A stretch of 64,000 bases of DNA, from assembly GCA_021234155.1 (NCBI GenBank), contig JAJEKV010000057.1, positions 7,102,623-7,166,622 on the forward strand, written 5' to 3'. A program made the position numbers and the translations under genes. Position 1 is the stretch's first letter. The number at the start of each line of letters is the position of its first letter. The notes under the pieces are model-generated. The model was not told the origin of the DNA, did no database searches, and saw nothing but the letters and a program-made list of their open reading frames with translations. Origin of the DNA: Isoetes taiwanensis. Its lineage: Eukaryota; Streptophyta; Lycopodiopsida; Isoetales; Isoetaceae. Shown one piece after another: positions 49,155 through 60,320 of this stretch.

Positions 49155-49736
49155 ATATGATAGCCATGGGAACATTCAATATAATAGATCTGCGAGTTAT
49201 ACTTTTGCATGTGCTATCCTCAAAGAAACTCAAAGACAAGAATGACAATGAAATGCATTAAGTTTCTGATGGTGATTGCAAAACCATGTGGGATATACAA
49301 AGAGTGGTTGAAAGAACCTTGATGTGCATTTCTTTGGGAAAGTTGTTCATCATGTAAAACATTTATTTACTTTATTTTACGCATCAGATCAAATTTTATC
49401 ATATCATACAATAACACTTCTATAGAATGGTTACCATCTCTACATATGTAGTTTCGTTTTATTGTGTCATTGCTAGAAAATCTATTCATCATATGAAGAT
49501 GATATGATGATTGTTATGTGATGGCTATCATCATTAGGTGATGATTGTGAGTTAAATGTAATTTGATCATTTTGGTTAGTTTCAAGACAGTTGAGTAGTA
49601 TGATGTTTTATTTTGGTTATGCCTCTATAAATTACATATTGGACTAAGTTATTTCTTCTATTATGTTGAGGATCATTGCAAACAAAATATTTAAGGCACC
49701 CAACTTCTGCCCAACAATGCTGGGCACCATTACTAG
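49155..49736 (+). mobile_element. Helitron 3' portion, 5' end lost
   Basis: The array unit breaks off after ttttgagtc at 49154. Unrelated sequence follows, ending in a one-mismatch hairpin (gcccaacaatgctgggc, 49709-49725) and CTAG at 49733-49736 before T. The repeat then resumes at a non-adjacent unit position, so deletion or rearrangement accompanied the insertion. Confidence 0.7.
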
Positions 49737-50184
49737 TATCTATATATTGGCCAAGAAGTACGAGGGATCCTTAAGATCTGAACCCGACATTAGTTTACTT
49801 TTTCTTTTCCTTTTTTCTGTTTTCTTTCCCAATTGGAAAATACGTGAAGGTATTGTATGGACAATATCGAAGAAAAACAAAGGTTTCATTAGGCACAACA
49901 CTGCAATCAGTACTAGGCATATAGATCAACTAAAAATCTTGTTTTCTTTTGGATCCAAATACAATACAAGTTGGTTAATAATTTTCTGGAGTATGCGCCA
50001 AAGGGATATATTCAGTATATGTATGAATTTTGTGGAATTGTTCTTATATACGGCTAGTTGCAAGGTGGATAAAGAAAAAATCCCTTTTGAGTCAGCTTTA
50101 GAGGGTTGCCTTACCATTCTTGTTTCTTACGCAAAAGAAAACAACCACCTATCATAGCATCGAGTGGAAAGCTAATATGTCATT

Positions 50185-50256
50185 GACCATGTGGCCTAAT
50201 GGACAAGACGCTCGCCTTCGAAGCGGAAATTATGGGTTCGAGTTCCATCTTGGTCG
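50185..50256 (+). tRNA. tRNA-Arg (anticodon TCG), diverged
   Basis: Anticodon loop CTTCGAA. The D-arm has AGAC for AGGC, and one base is missing in the variable region. It belongs to the most diverged unit of the array and is probably inactive. Confidence 0.6.
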
Positions 50257-50699
50257 GTTTGTTTTATGAGGATGGTGATACTTCATGAACTTGCAGAAGG
50301 ACATAACTGTGAAGTTGTACTACAACTCAAGCAAGGATAACCTCTATAAGTTTTGATGGAGCAAGCCCTATATAATTAATGTCTAAATATGATTAAGGTT
50401 TGATCAAGCAAGGTATAACCCCTCTGTGGATTTATGTCTAAATACAATTAAGGTCTTATTGGAGATCGACATAATTGTGAAGTTGTACTACAATTAAAAG
50501 TTTCATCATGCAAGGATAACCCCTCTAAAGGTTTGATCGAGCAAGGCATAACCCCTCTATGGATTTATGTCTAAACACATTTAAGGTTGGTCAACATAAA
50601 CCATGGCATAACCTTATGAAGTTTGATCAAGTTGGAGCATTTGAAATACGTGTTTTACTGTTGGTAAAAGATAGAGGAATAGAATCCTCCATTTGCACT

Positions 50700-50820
50700 A
50701 CCTTGTTTGTGCATATACAGTCTTTCTGGCCCTATTTCTTACAAACATATGAATTTTCCATTGGTGAGGGCTTTGGCCCTATTTCTTACAAACATATGAA
50801 TTTTCCATAGGTGAGGGCTT
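50700..50820. repeat. ~53-bp tandem duplication
   Basis: tggccctatttcttacaaac...gaattttccat and ggtgagggctttg occur twice back to back. One base differs. Confidence 0.85.
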
Positions 50821-52160
50821 TGCTTCTTCTCCGGATGCACACCTAAGTAGTTTATATTCCGGTTTGCTCCAACTATCTGTTTTCTTTATTTTAGATCTCC
50901 GAAAGGAGTAGCCTGCTCTACATCTACATCTTCAGCCTTGCTTCTTTTGTTCTTCTTTGCTTTTTCTTCTGTGCGTCTTAGTTGAGACACGTTTGGCCTT
51001 GCGTATGGCCCCTACCTTTAGATTCGTATTCAATGTTTGAATCAACGACAGTTATTTTTTTTATTCTTGTTCAAATAGTGATTAGAGTTGAGTGAAGGTG
51101 ATGGTTGATTGTCCAACAAATTAGCTATATAAGCAATTTGTAGTTGGATCAAGATAACTCCAAATTATAATGTACAAACTCCATAGCTAAGAAGTTGTTT
51201 CAAACCCTTTAATTAATTGACTAAGCTCTTAAACTTAACACACGTCTCCAGCTCAATTACACCTAACATACAATAACATTTCAAGGGCATCTCACAATAG
51301 ATAAGCAGTCTATTTGCTCTCCTAACAAAGATAAACCAATATGGACAAACTATATATGCCTTCAATCTACATTATCAGGCATTTTGCTGGATTGCCCACA
51401 GAAGAGGCTTTCTGATATTTGTTAGACATTTTTGCAATCCCCATCAAAGTTGTATGTCACACAATAATGATGAGTTGAAGGCATGTCAACGACCTTCAAA
51501 GCCATATCCATTAGCACTACCCCCTTTATATTTAGAGCATTAGACATCTAATGTTATGGCTGACTTTGTACGTGGGGTTTGAAGGAAGAAATCTTTCACT
51601 TATCATCATATATATTCTCAACGTTCTTCCGAAATGAGATCCTTATTGAAGTTTTATGGTGATAAAATTTGCACTCCTGGTAGTAAGGAAGTAGAACATT
51701 GCTGGGCATCAGGAAATTTGCATCAACGGGTGCTGCACTCATTATTATTACCAAGAATAAATTTCTGCTAACACATCCATCACATTCTTTAGGGCTAATT
51801 TGGCTGGACATAGAGAAATCTACACATCGATAACAAAGAATGCTATCTTGTTTACTTAGTCTGCCATACCTCCAAAACATCCATTCTACAAATTCAGATT
51901 TAGCTCAAAGTTTTGTTTTTCTCTCAAAATCTCATTTCTGCTTCATGATATTAGGTCACGCACATCCTACCATTGACATCAACATACAGAGGCAACGTTC
52001 ATTTGATTTGGCATACATCATGTATGATAGCATTTTTGGCATATTGCATCGAAAATGTAGGAGGTTCTCATATTTGAGAAGGGCTTGTCGCTACACCATG
52101 TTTATTTGTTCAATAAACTATGGTCATGATTGTATAACAGACAAATACTAAGAATCATTC
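50821..52160. other. No gene recognised
   Basis: AT-rich. A minus frame at 51880-51596 and a plus frame at 51840-52151 show no domain. Confidence 0.3.
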
Positions 52161-52164
52161 TATT

Positions 52165-52705
52165 TGTCTACAAGAATACTATTCTTACCTGGAATTGAAG
52201 ACTTCTTAACTCTGCTGGATGACTGTGTATTGCATGAAGGTAAGATCCCAGGACAAGATTCATGTGACATGCTTATAAAGATAAGAACCTGCTAAGCAAT
52301 CATAAACATAGAGCAGCTAAGGCATGACAGGCTTATTTTGTTTATTCAACTGACGGTTGCAACATGAATGCTTGCCATGTGATATGTTGCAACTAGCTGA
52401 TGGCAAGATGACAATCTAGCATTTACTTCAGCTAGAAAGTTCTTTGGTCAAAGAAGCAAGCATCATAAAGTAAGATTTATTACAACCTAGCAGCAGGTGC
52501 TTCGAAACTAGCAGAAAACACTATGGATGCTTACACATCACATGTTAGCTTATAATAATTCGATCCAGTAATGCAAGCGACAAAACAAGAACATCTATAT
52601 CAGACCCACTATAAAAAAACAGATTTCATTGTATGAACATTTGTAAAATACATTCTTACCTGCAAGGCAAGGAACTGCACATGTGCTTCAAGCTTTCTTC
52701 TTGCC
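52165..52705 (-). other. Possible small minus-strand exons
   Basis: At 52660-52704 minus, a ttttgcag acceptor, 45 bases (ARRKLEAHVQFLALQ) and a gtaagaat donor form a clean micro-exon. At about 52180-52235 another segment ends at cag/gtaaga. These could be part of a minus-strand gene, but no family is recognised. Confidence 0.35.
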
Positions 52706-53052
52706 TGCAAAACAAGAGACATGCTAAATTATTGCTTCCACATTTTGATTAACATCTACACATATTTGCCAAGATATTCTCATGTCCAAGAAGAGCAAAC
52801 ATTGCTGACAAAAATCGACATATAATAAGAACGTGCGACCCAAAACATACTTTGGAAAAATTTAAGTATGATACTGGCTGCAGCTTATAGCTGTAATCCA
52901 TGTGATGGCATCCTCTATGTGGCTGCTAAGAAGTTGCCATTGTCTAGGAGGAGCAGACAGCGCTGAACCACATCAAATATATTTTTTTCATACCTCTGTT
53001 TATAAGGAGTCATTCCAAAGGAGAAGACATTGCAATCTGAGCGAGAAAAGCT

Positions 53053-53595
53053 ATGGCTTGCCTAGAGATCAAGGTACTCTACTTCAGCATCAACAACAGC
53101 CACAGTGTGGGAGAATACCCAAATTCTTTAGCAGTAAGAATATGTCCAGGTGCAGCAGTGCAGCTGAATGGAACAGGAGTTCCTCATTCAGAAGAAGCTG
53201 TGTTGAATATGAGGCTAGATCAAGCCGACGAAGAGATGCAGAGCATCACATATGTGGGCACAGATCATGTTAGCGTAAGAGGATCATTTCAACTGCAGAT
53301 CCAACACCAAAAGGAGCTCCTGATGAGTGCTAGTATTCAAGAGCATGGGTCAGGTTGGAGGATAAATTGCGAAGGAGGAACAGGGGCATGGAGCTCAATG
53401 TTGAGCATGGAATTGGGTATGGTGGGAAACTCGCTTGGATCGTCTGTAATTCTGAGCGAGACTGTAGAAGTAGTGAGAAAGAGAAGTAGAAAAGCACTAG
53501 TTAAGATTGAAGAGGAAGAAGAAGAACAAGAGCAGCGCCCAAAGCGGAGGAACTGGAAAGGGAAGCTCCGGCAGCTGCTTAGATGGAGGCATTGA
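53053..53595 (+). CDS. At1g01500-like protein, 180 aa, intact
   Basis: This is a single uninterrupted frame from ATG to TGA. The protein has the order of the uncharacterised plant At1g01500 family: an N-terminal FSINNSHSVGEYP strand region, LNGTGVPHSEEAVLNMRLDQ, then ATYVSTD-like SITYVGTDHVSVRGSF, KELLMSASI, WRINCEG and a C-terminal region with SVILSETVEVV. It ends in an acidic run (EEEEEEQEQ) and a basic tail (RPKRRNWKGKLRQLLRWRH). Function is unknown in the family; the annotation 'erythronate-4-phosphate dehydrogenase family' used for relatives is not supported by any Rossmann motif here. Family members are commonly longer at the N-terminus. No clear promoter was identified. This is the best-preserved protein gene in the window. 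Confidence 0.8.
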   Translation: MACLEIKVLYFSINNSHSVGEYPNSLAVRICPGAAVQLNGTGVPHSEEAVLNMRLDQADEEMQSITYVGTDHVSVRGSFQLQIQHQKELLMSASIQEHGSGWRINCEGGTGAWSSMLSMELGMVGNSLGSSVILSETVEVVRKRSRKALVKIEEEEEEQEQRPKRRNWKGKLRQLLRWRH

Positions 53596-53754
53596 TTGAA
53601 TTGAAGTAACGCATTTTTCCAGAGGCCGCCATCGCCACGTTTTCAGCAGGACTGAAAAATGGAGTGCGTTTAAATGGCAAAAGAGCTAACCATTGTATAA
53701 AAACTCTCATGTTAACATTATACTTCAAGCCCATTTGTTCAATTTTGGTCTCGT

Positions 53755-53860
53755 TTTGTTTTTTGGGTTGCCCCTAGGGGGGCAAACCTTGGTCCATGTG
53801 GGTTTTCGGCATATTCCTTGGATATGCTGGTATATGCTTCAGATATTCCGAAAACTGCTC
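53755..53860. other. Hairpin with flank shared with 10285-10380
   Basis: gttgcccctaggggggcaaacc is followed by ttttcggcatattcc and gatatgctggtatatgc. Stem and downstream words parallel the 10.3-kb copy, suggesting a shared transposon terminus. Confidence 0.35.
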
Positions 53861-54129
53861 CAAACCCACTATCGCCCTTAAGCTCTCGGTCACCCTCGTT
53901 CATGTGCGAGGCTTTTTTGCTTCTCTTCCTACCGGTGACCGAAACAGCTGTTGTAGGCTAGATGGCTTCCAAATCTGCTGGTTTGACGAAGTTTGAAGGC
54001 TCTGACTAGAAGCTCCTTGCCTCGACTATGAATTCAAGGCGCTAACTTCCAAATTCAGGCCCAACGATTCCGGAAACAGGGGCATCCCACAGGTAAGAAC
54101 CCAAAAACCTAAATCAGTTTTATCTTCTG

Positions 54130-54962
54130 AAATTCCTCATCCCATGGAAGCTGGAAGTTCTATTTCAACTGTTTTTAGCTCTAGCTGCAAATTAGAAGAG
54201 CAAAGCCCAGCAAAGCCGTAAGAGAAAGTCTTCACCTTATTATTTAAGTGGGCTATCGTTAATGCTTCTGTTTGATGCCCAGATTTGCTGTTTGCATTTG
54301 CAATACCCTCATCATAAATTTCTTTCCCCTGGTTGACCATCATCACCACCTCTTGGTATTCCTCAATCTCTTCATTGCTAAGTTCCAATGGCTGAATAAA
54401 TGTTGGTAGTAAACGCTTAAATTGATCTTGCTACAAGGATCACACACCAATCATTTAGTCTTCAATGGCATCTCCATTTATGAAAGAAAGATATATGCTT
54501 AAAATGACATCTTACCTTATGATAAATGCCATCACTACAGAGCAGGAGCTCCAATCCCCATGACCAGGGGAAAACCACCATTTCTTAGACACCTAAAGAT
54601 AAAGTCCAGTATAAACAAAAGAAAAATACCATATCTTCATGAGACTCGGGGTTGTACCTTATTATACAACTTTGCATATGCTACCCATTGACCCTCTCGA
54701 TTTCGATCGACTGCGGCAATTGCCTCCTTTGCACGAAGGGCAAAGCTTATCGCTCCTAGAAGCTCCTTACCACTCTCATCTATTCTCGCATTAGAGAAGG
54801 CAATAAATAGCATGCAATCAATCTTATTTGCACGCAAAGAATCACCTCATTATGACGGTTTGCTAGCGGGACGTTCTCCTTCAACTCTAAGAGTGGATGC
54901 CCCAATTTTAATTGCCTAGGGAAGAACCCCTTATCGGTGCTTAGATTCTCGGCGTCTTCCAA
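54130..54962 (-). CDS. Unrecognised multi-exon gene (partial)
   Basis: Reading leftwards on minus, exon 1 starts MEDAENLSTDKGFFPRQLKL and ends at NRHNE with donor gtgatt. After a ~60-base intron comes IDESGKELLGAISFALRAK...GQWVAYAKLYNK, with donor gtacaa near 54660. A later exon, ending near 54210, has RLLPTFIQPLELSNEEIEEY...IAHLNNK and donor gtgaag. Codon use and clean splice sites suggest a real host gene. The product appears soluble, charged and helical. The 3' end is not found and I cannot name the family. Confidence 0.5.
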
Positions 54963-55394
54963 AGATGTTGACCCGATTGTTGTTTATTTGGCCATTTTTT
55001 CTGGCTGAAATGGCGGTATCATTTGGAAGCGGATGGTAAATTGACACTCTCCTTATGCGACCAATGTAATCGCATGCCCATACTCGGCATATTCATGCAT
55101 GCTCTGCATGTAATCTTAGATTTAATAAAGCAGAACACGAAGATGCACTTGTAGAATATAATTCAAAGCAGATCTTCGTTCTGATTCGCACCTCTAATGG
55201 TGCCTCATCCGTACCCCTGATGGCTGTATGAAGTGACTACATATAAATGAAATTTTTTCATTTGACAGCAAGCTATTCCACAACAAAGAAACATATTGCT
55301 CCCCACCATTGAAGGCACACTACTAATTTAGGTGGTTTTGTGCTTAGGTTTTTCTTTAAGCTTTTTATGATACAGATGCATGCTTAGAATTAAA

Positions 55395-55500
55395 ACTAGG
55401 GGCTCTAATTCAAGGGACAAGGTATATGGAAAAGAAATAGACCAGCATGGAACTGTGATAAGGTTCAATAATGCACCTACCTTAGGATATTGGGTTTTGG
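55395..55500 (+). pseudogene. Sialyltransferase-like (GT29) fragment
   Basis: The frame encodes NSRDKVYGKEIDQHGTVIRF followed by NNAPTLGY, resembling the L motif (GNSG..G.EID.hD.VIRfN.AP..GY) that binds the CMP-sugar in GT29 enzymes. The GNSG start is degenerate and the following exons are not found. Confidence 0.5.
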
Positions 55501-55569
55501 GAATGGAGTCTGTTGCCCCAGCCCAGAGAAAGAATGAGTTCAAGAATGTTGAGAATCGCATTTGAAAAA

Positions 55570-56850
55570 ACAATACTATCCCATCCTCAAGTATTATCGC
55601 TTCAACAATCTTGTGCATATAGTCAAATTTTGATTCCTAGTTGATCTTATTTGTTTTGCTTTTTAAAATTTTTCGGCATACAGGAAGAAACGAAAGTACA
55701 ATTTTTGATGAAAAGGGGTCATTGTGAACCGATTACCTGCAGAGGTGAGAGTAGACAGACAACTTAGCACAATTTTAACAATTATTGTTCACTGTGCTAA
55801 TTCCTGTAGATATTTTACATTCATGCACTTTATTAGATCTGTCTCTTCTTTTCAGGTTTGTAGAGAATGGGAGTCAGCAGCCAAGCAGGTCATTACTAAT
55901 GTAAGACTGGTGCTTCTGCGTATGCAAGCAATAGTTCCTATAGCAGCTAGCTATGAAGACTTATGATGCATGGAAGGAATTAAACTCAGCTGATCTCATT
56001 TTCCACTTTAGTGAAGGTAGCATCACTTCCTTGTCAAAAATGTTTCATCTTTAACGTTATTTCAAGATTCTTGGTTTCCTTCACATATGATGTAGTGGCT
56101 ACTAGGCCAGTTGCATTGCGAGAAACTTATCAGGAGCTGATTATATGAATTCAATATTTCCTTTGCTCCATTATGTAACATGCTACTGTAGCAAGCACTT
56201 GAGCATCCGTGTACTTAAATTTATGCTAGCATGCAATAGAGCTCACCATGCTTATGCATATTATGCAATGCACGCAGAAATGAAACAAGATCTGTTGAAC
56301 AATCCCATTCTAGTTGTTGGCTGCAACTTAGTGTTGGTCAGCTTAAGAAGTATAGCTTGAAAGCATGACAAAGAAATATGAGTAGGATGTAAGCACTACG
56401 AGCATCTTGGCATGAAACAAAGTTGCGTATTAAACGGGAGCAAATCATCGAAACGAGAGCGAAAGGAATATTCCTCAAAGTTTCCCTTTTTTTTTTACAA
56501 AAAGGGGGTAAAATGAGGTTTAAAAAAAAAAAAGATGCATGAAATTCTATTTTGACCCCCCCAAAAGTGACTAATTTTTTTGTGCAACGAAAGAATTGAC
56601 TTTTTTAAAGTGTCATTTTTCTTAGCAAATAGAATGTTGTTGAAGTATATTTTACGAGAGAAACCCTAATTTCAGAGGATAAAATATTTAACAAAAAATT
56701 GAAGTTAGTCCAGAATCAAACTGTAGTATTCTCAAAATTTGAAGATAGAATCTTCATATTCACATGCAAAATTCTGATCTTTTTCTAAGACTCAGTTATG
56801 TGCAAAAGTATGAGGAGTGATGAAGGAAGGATCCAGGACGTCATCATGTT
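55570..56850. other. Mostly unassigned; weak F-box-like splice pair
   Basis: VNRLPAE at a gtgaga donor (about 55724-55744) and, after a ttcttttcag acceptor at about 55855, VCREWESAAKQ resemble the start and end of an F-box motif. The core is not visible, so this is only a hint. Confidence 0.25.
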
Positions 56851-56853
56851 CAT

Positions 56854-59800
56854 TTATGCCATCCTCATCACCTTCACTTCTTTCACTGTCACTAGAGGAA
56901 GTGCTTGAGTTATCTTCCTCATCACTATCAACAGATGGTGTAGCATTGCCACCACCTTCTTCATCCTCTTCTTCGTAATTACAAGCTTTTTTTTAAGCAA
57001 ATTGATAGTCCTCGGCGTAGAGGCGATTGTCGATTTCAATTTAAAATCATAGCACAATATAGTCACGTCATTAAGGATCAACTCATCCCTACAACCCACC
57101 TTCTTGGACTTTCTCCCTTTTCCTTGGCTTCTCATTTCTAACTCATATCTACCTTCAAAAGCATTTTCTGAGCGTGTTGCAAGCCAATGAATCTTGAGTT
57201 TAGTGACTAAGCCTTCCTCCTTGACTGTGTCAAGCACTTTTGCTATCCAGAAAGGTCGACCTTTGTCATCCTCCTCAGTTGGAAGAGCAATTAGCATACC
57301 CTTGGTAATTTCTGTGATATTACCTTGAGGCTCATTCCTGCGTCTTGGTCCGAGGTACATGACTCGATCCTCGTCTTCTTCTCCGCGAGGTGCTAATGTA
57401 GCATTGCTTGGACTGCTTGGTCTTTGGGGTTGATGGAAGGTGTTAGGCCATCCAAATGGTTCTTGCAACTGTCTTAGAGCTATATTTTTCACAACAATTT
57501 TCTGTTCGAGAAAGAAATTACTCCACCACATCCGATCTTCTTCTAAGAAGTACTTAAAGCCTGAGGAAATTCCATTTTCAATGGCTTTTAAGGATGACTC
57601 TGAGGTACTTTTCTTACCTTGGACTCCTTAGGATTTTTGAGAGGAAGTTGCTCAAAGACGTTCTATGAAGGAAGTGTCCGGAATATATTTAAGAAAGCGT
57701 AATCCCTCGGTGGACTCAGTCCTTAGTTGTAGTATACTTCTTCCCTTGTAAGAAACTCGGCCATCCTTCAAGTAGAACTTGATATGATGTTGAAAGGTGA
57801 GATCATTCAACTTGTTCACGGCTTGTTCTCAATGCGAACGTTGAGAGAAAACAAACTCTCGAAATCAGCAGTCTCTTTAAGAAGATCGACCCTTTGGAGT
57901 AGGAGTGTAAGAATCTTCAATAATTGAACTAAAGAAGGAAGACGAAAAGCCTTCTTCCTTCTAAGGCATACGAAAAATCTGCTTTGAACATTTGGTCAAT
58001 CGATCATGAGTGTGTCCTACAAGTAAGAAACAGAGCTTCACTTTTCTAAAGATCCCTAGCTCCACTAACATGGCAAGATGCATAAAGAGTGTTTGATTCT
58101 TGTTCTCCCTTGTAGTATTGTCAAGTTGCGAGATAAAGCTTTGGCGGTAATTGCTCTTGCTCGCATGGGACCTTGTTAAGAATTGTAATTGTGAGGTTCG
58201 GGTCACCATGCAAGTTTGGATCGTCAAAAATACTTTGCACTTTAGACTTCCTTTGAAGACCATAGCTCCTACAAGGTGGACCTTAACAAAACATTCCTCC
58301 GGCACATCTTTAGGAATGTTCAAGAAATGTGGTAGAGTAGTTTTTTTTTGGTCCATTCCATCAATCACAATGAGACATATATTGCATTGGGCGTTCAAGA
58401 GCTTTTTTTTACGTGTTTGGCAAGCTTTCTTCTCTCTGGCGCTTGTTGTTCACGATGTCGGCAAGCAAGGTTACGTTGCACAATATCGTAGAAGAAATAA
58501 GGTCAAAGCATTTTTTTTTTTTTTAAAACAAGTGAGAGATTGAAGAACATGAGCTTACTTCTTTCGACCTCTGTCTTTGCGGTTTCTCTTTGACTTTTTA
58601 ATTACGCACACCTTGAGCAAAGCGGACATTACGTGTCTCCTCGAATTTTCACTAAACCGAATTCACTTTTCCACGGTCACGGTGAAGTGTGAGTAAGAGA
58701 TGTCTTTGAAGGCTGAGTGCAAGTCTCTTTGTACTCATTAAAAACATCTTTTTGGTGATGTTATCGGTTAAATGATACATGTTGCTATTAGGCGACTTCT
58801 CACATGTTTCTCTAAAATATTTCTCCATCCATGACACAAAGACAAGGGCATGCATGGTTACAACTCTTCTTGGTCCACAATGATCATCAATTCTTTGGAT
58901 TTTTGTCCGATCTTTTGTGTATTCTAGACATTCGGTGGACCCTAAGCGGTGGACAACCATAAAGCATTTCGGCAAACTTCTTGGCCGGTTAATGTAGTGC
59001 AAGAAGGTGTTGCTTGGTCGGCCTTACATGATAGGCCAAGTAGGCATTCTGGTCAGCCAATGTCATTGAAGCGTAGTTGTCTCTAATTGCTCGTAATTTA
59101 GACATGTTAAATTTGTTGATACAACCCAATGAGCGGCATTTACTTCTTAAAAGTCTTCTCATTTTATGCTCGTCCATAAGGTTTCTTCTTCTTGGAGGAG
59201 GAGCATGCTCTCAAACTATAATCCACCTTGAATTTCTTGGTGGTGGCTAGAGAGCGTGTAATCTCGTTGCGCCGTTGGTGTCTTCATCTTGAAGAGAATT
59301 CTACTCACTGGGGTGACCTCCTCGCTCTTAGTGGTGTGCTTGTAGAGGAGAACAAACCACGTGAAAGTATGCCGGATAAAGGCGGAGGTGCGGTGTTGAA
59401 TGAAGGAGATGGGCCAGCATATGATGTGCGGTGAAAGTTGTTGTAGCGTCTTCACGGGGAGTTCGATCAAACATATCTCTTATAGCGGACTCGAAATTAC
59501 GCAAACCCATGTCACCACGTTTGTGTGAAGAGGAGTAGATCTTTGCGGGGTCGTCTTCATTTGTAGTGAAATCGTGATGGGAGAAACGATGGAGAATCTC
59601 GCGATCTTGAGCGTCTTTGTATTCTTGGCATGTGTAAGTGAAGATGGAGAAACAACAAACGCGGAGGTAGTCCGTTCCGAAAAATTTCTTTGAGGTCGAG
59701 CCATTGTAGTGTGGGGATGGTACAAATGGTGGTGGAAGATTGCTACGTGCAACAGGTGAGGGTTGGAAAGGTGGTGGCAGCCGGTTTCCCTCTTGGACTT

Positions 59801-59999
59801 GGAGAGAGGGCTGGAAAGGTGGTGGCGATCTACTAGTTCTTGGACTCGGAGTGTCTTCGAGAAGCAACAAAGACCTTGTCGAGGTAGGTGTTGAAGAAGC
59901 ATCTCCGTCTTGTGTTCCATCTGAAGTAGAGGTACTTGGGCAAACAAATGGTGGTGGAAGTTTGTTCACGAATCGGTTAACCATGTCAAACAACTGCAA
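56854..59999 (-). pseudogene. DUF7869-type transposon gene, frameshifted
   Basis: Reading leftwards on minus: 59999-59328 is a Pro-rich N-terminus with repeated PPPFxPS. 59177-58652 is a basic region with RRLLRSKCRSLGCINKFNMS and HGPRR-like CGPRRVV. 58398-57961 has the family core: LIVIDGMDQKKTTLPHF, then LDNTTRENKNQTLF and FLLVGHTHD. 57531-56854 has the C-terminal WIAKVLD segment and a charged tail. Segments are in order but in different frames, so the gene is decayed or mis-sequenced. DUF7869 proteins are large, repeated in seed-free plants, algae and animals, and presumed transposon products. The exact transposition chemistry is unknown to me. No terminal inverted repeats found. Confidence 0.7.
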
Positions 60000-60059
60000 G
60001 AAATTGTGGGCTTGTTACTAACTCACAAGTCGATTGGACTAATGATATTCGAGAATACA

Positions 60060-60145
60060 ATTGCTATTCTGGAATAGTATTTTGTGTGCAGCATTTGCCG
60101 TGTGTGTGCAAAGATGCTATTCCAGAATACACTTATCCAGAGTGC
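60060..60145. repeat. Two palindromes between divergent genes
   Basis: ctattctggaatag (near 60064) and ctattccagaatac (near 60117) are variants of the GTATTCCGGAATAC palindrome. They lie in the ~320-bp gap between the DUF7869 gene and the ParB/methyltransferase gene. Confidence 0.7.
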
Positions 60146-60320
60146 TTGGACAAGACGGATTCCGCATCACATAGAAAAAGACAACTGACAGTGGCCTACC
60201 TTTAAAAAGGAAAATTCGAGCGCCTCAGTTGCGTATTCCGCTTTCAGAGATTTAGTCGCCAGCCCGAGCGCTTTCCGTTCAATATACATTTGCTGTATTC
60301 CGATTTACATAGCGAAAAGA

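Larger units (their letters stand above)
34200..50650 (+). repeat. Tandem array of tRNA-Arg-bearing units, ~0.95-0.99 kb
   Basis: Each unit holds, in order: acgccaaattac blocks; gattcttttggtcccaaatcc; a segment ending in ttttgagtcaggtttagatgg; attcttgtttcttac; a tRNA-Arg gene; cacttcatgaactcgccg; then three or four sub-repeats of tttgatcgagcaaggcat...ctctatgaat. tRNA starts are 34586, 36549, 37492, 38458, 43456, 44262, 45247, 46234 and 50185. After subtracting the LINE, the two Helitrons and a deletion beside 43528, the spacing is about 940-990 bp. The part after 48665 is more diverged and rearranged. Confidence 0.95.

Noticed and set aside
34200..50650. Organelle DNA insertion because of repeated tRNA genes
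   Set aside because: Units are tandem, contain no other organelle genes, and the tRNA-Arg has nuclear-type internal promoter boxes with a TTTT terminator.
56854..60000. Helitron Rep/helicase or viral gene
   Set aside because: The conserved LDNTTRENKN and LVGHTHD segments fit DUF7869 proteins, not Rep or helicase motifs. No viral structural gene was seen anywhere in the window.
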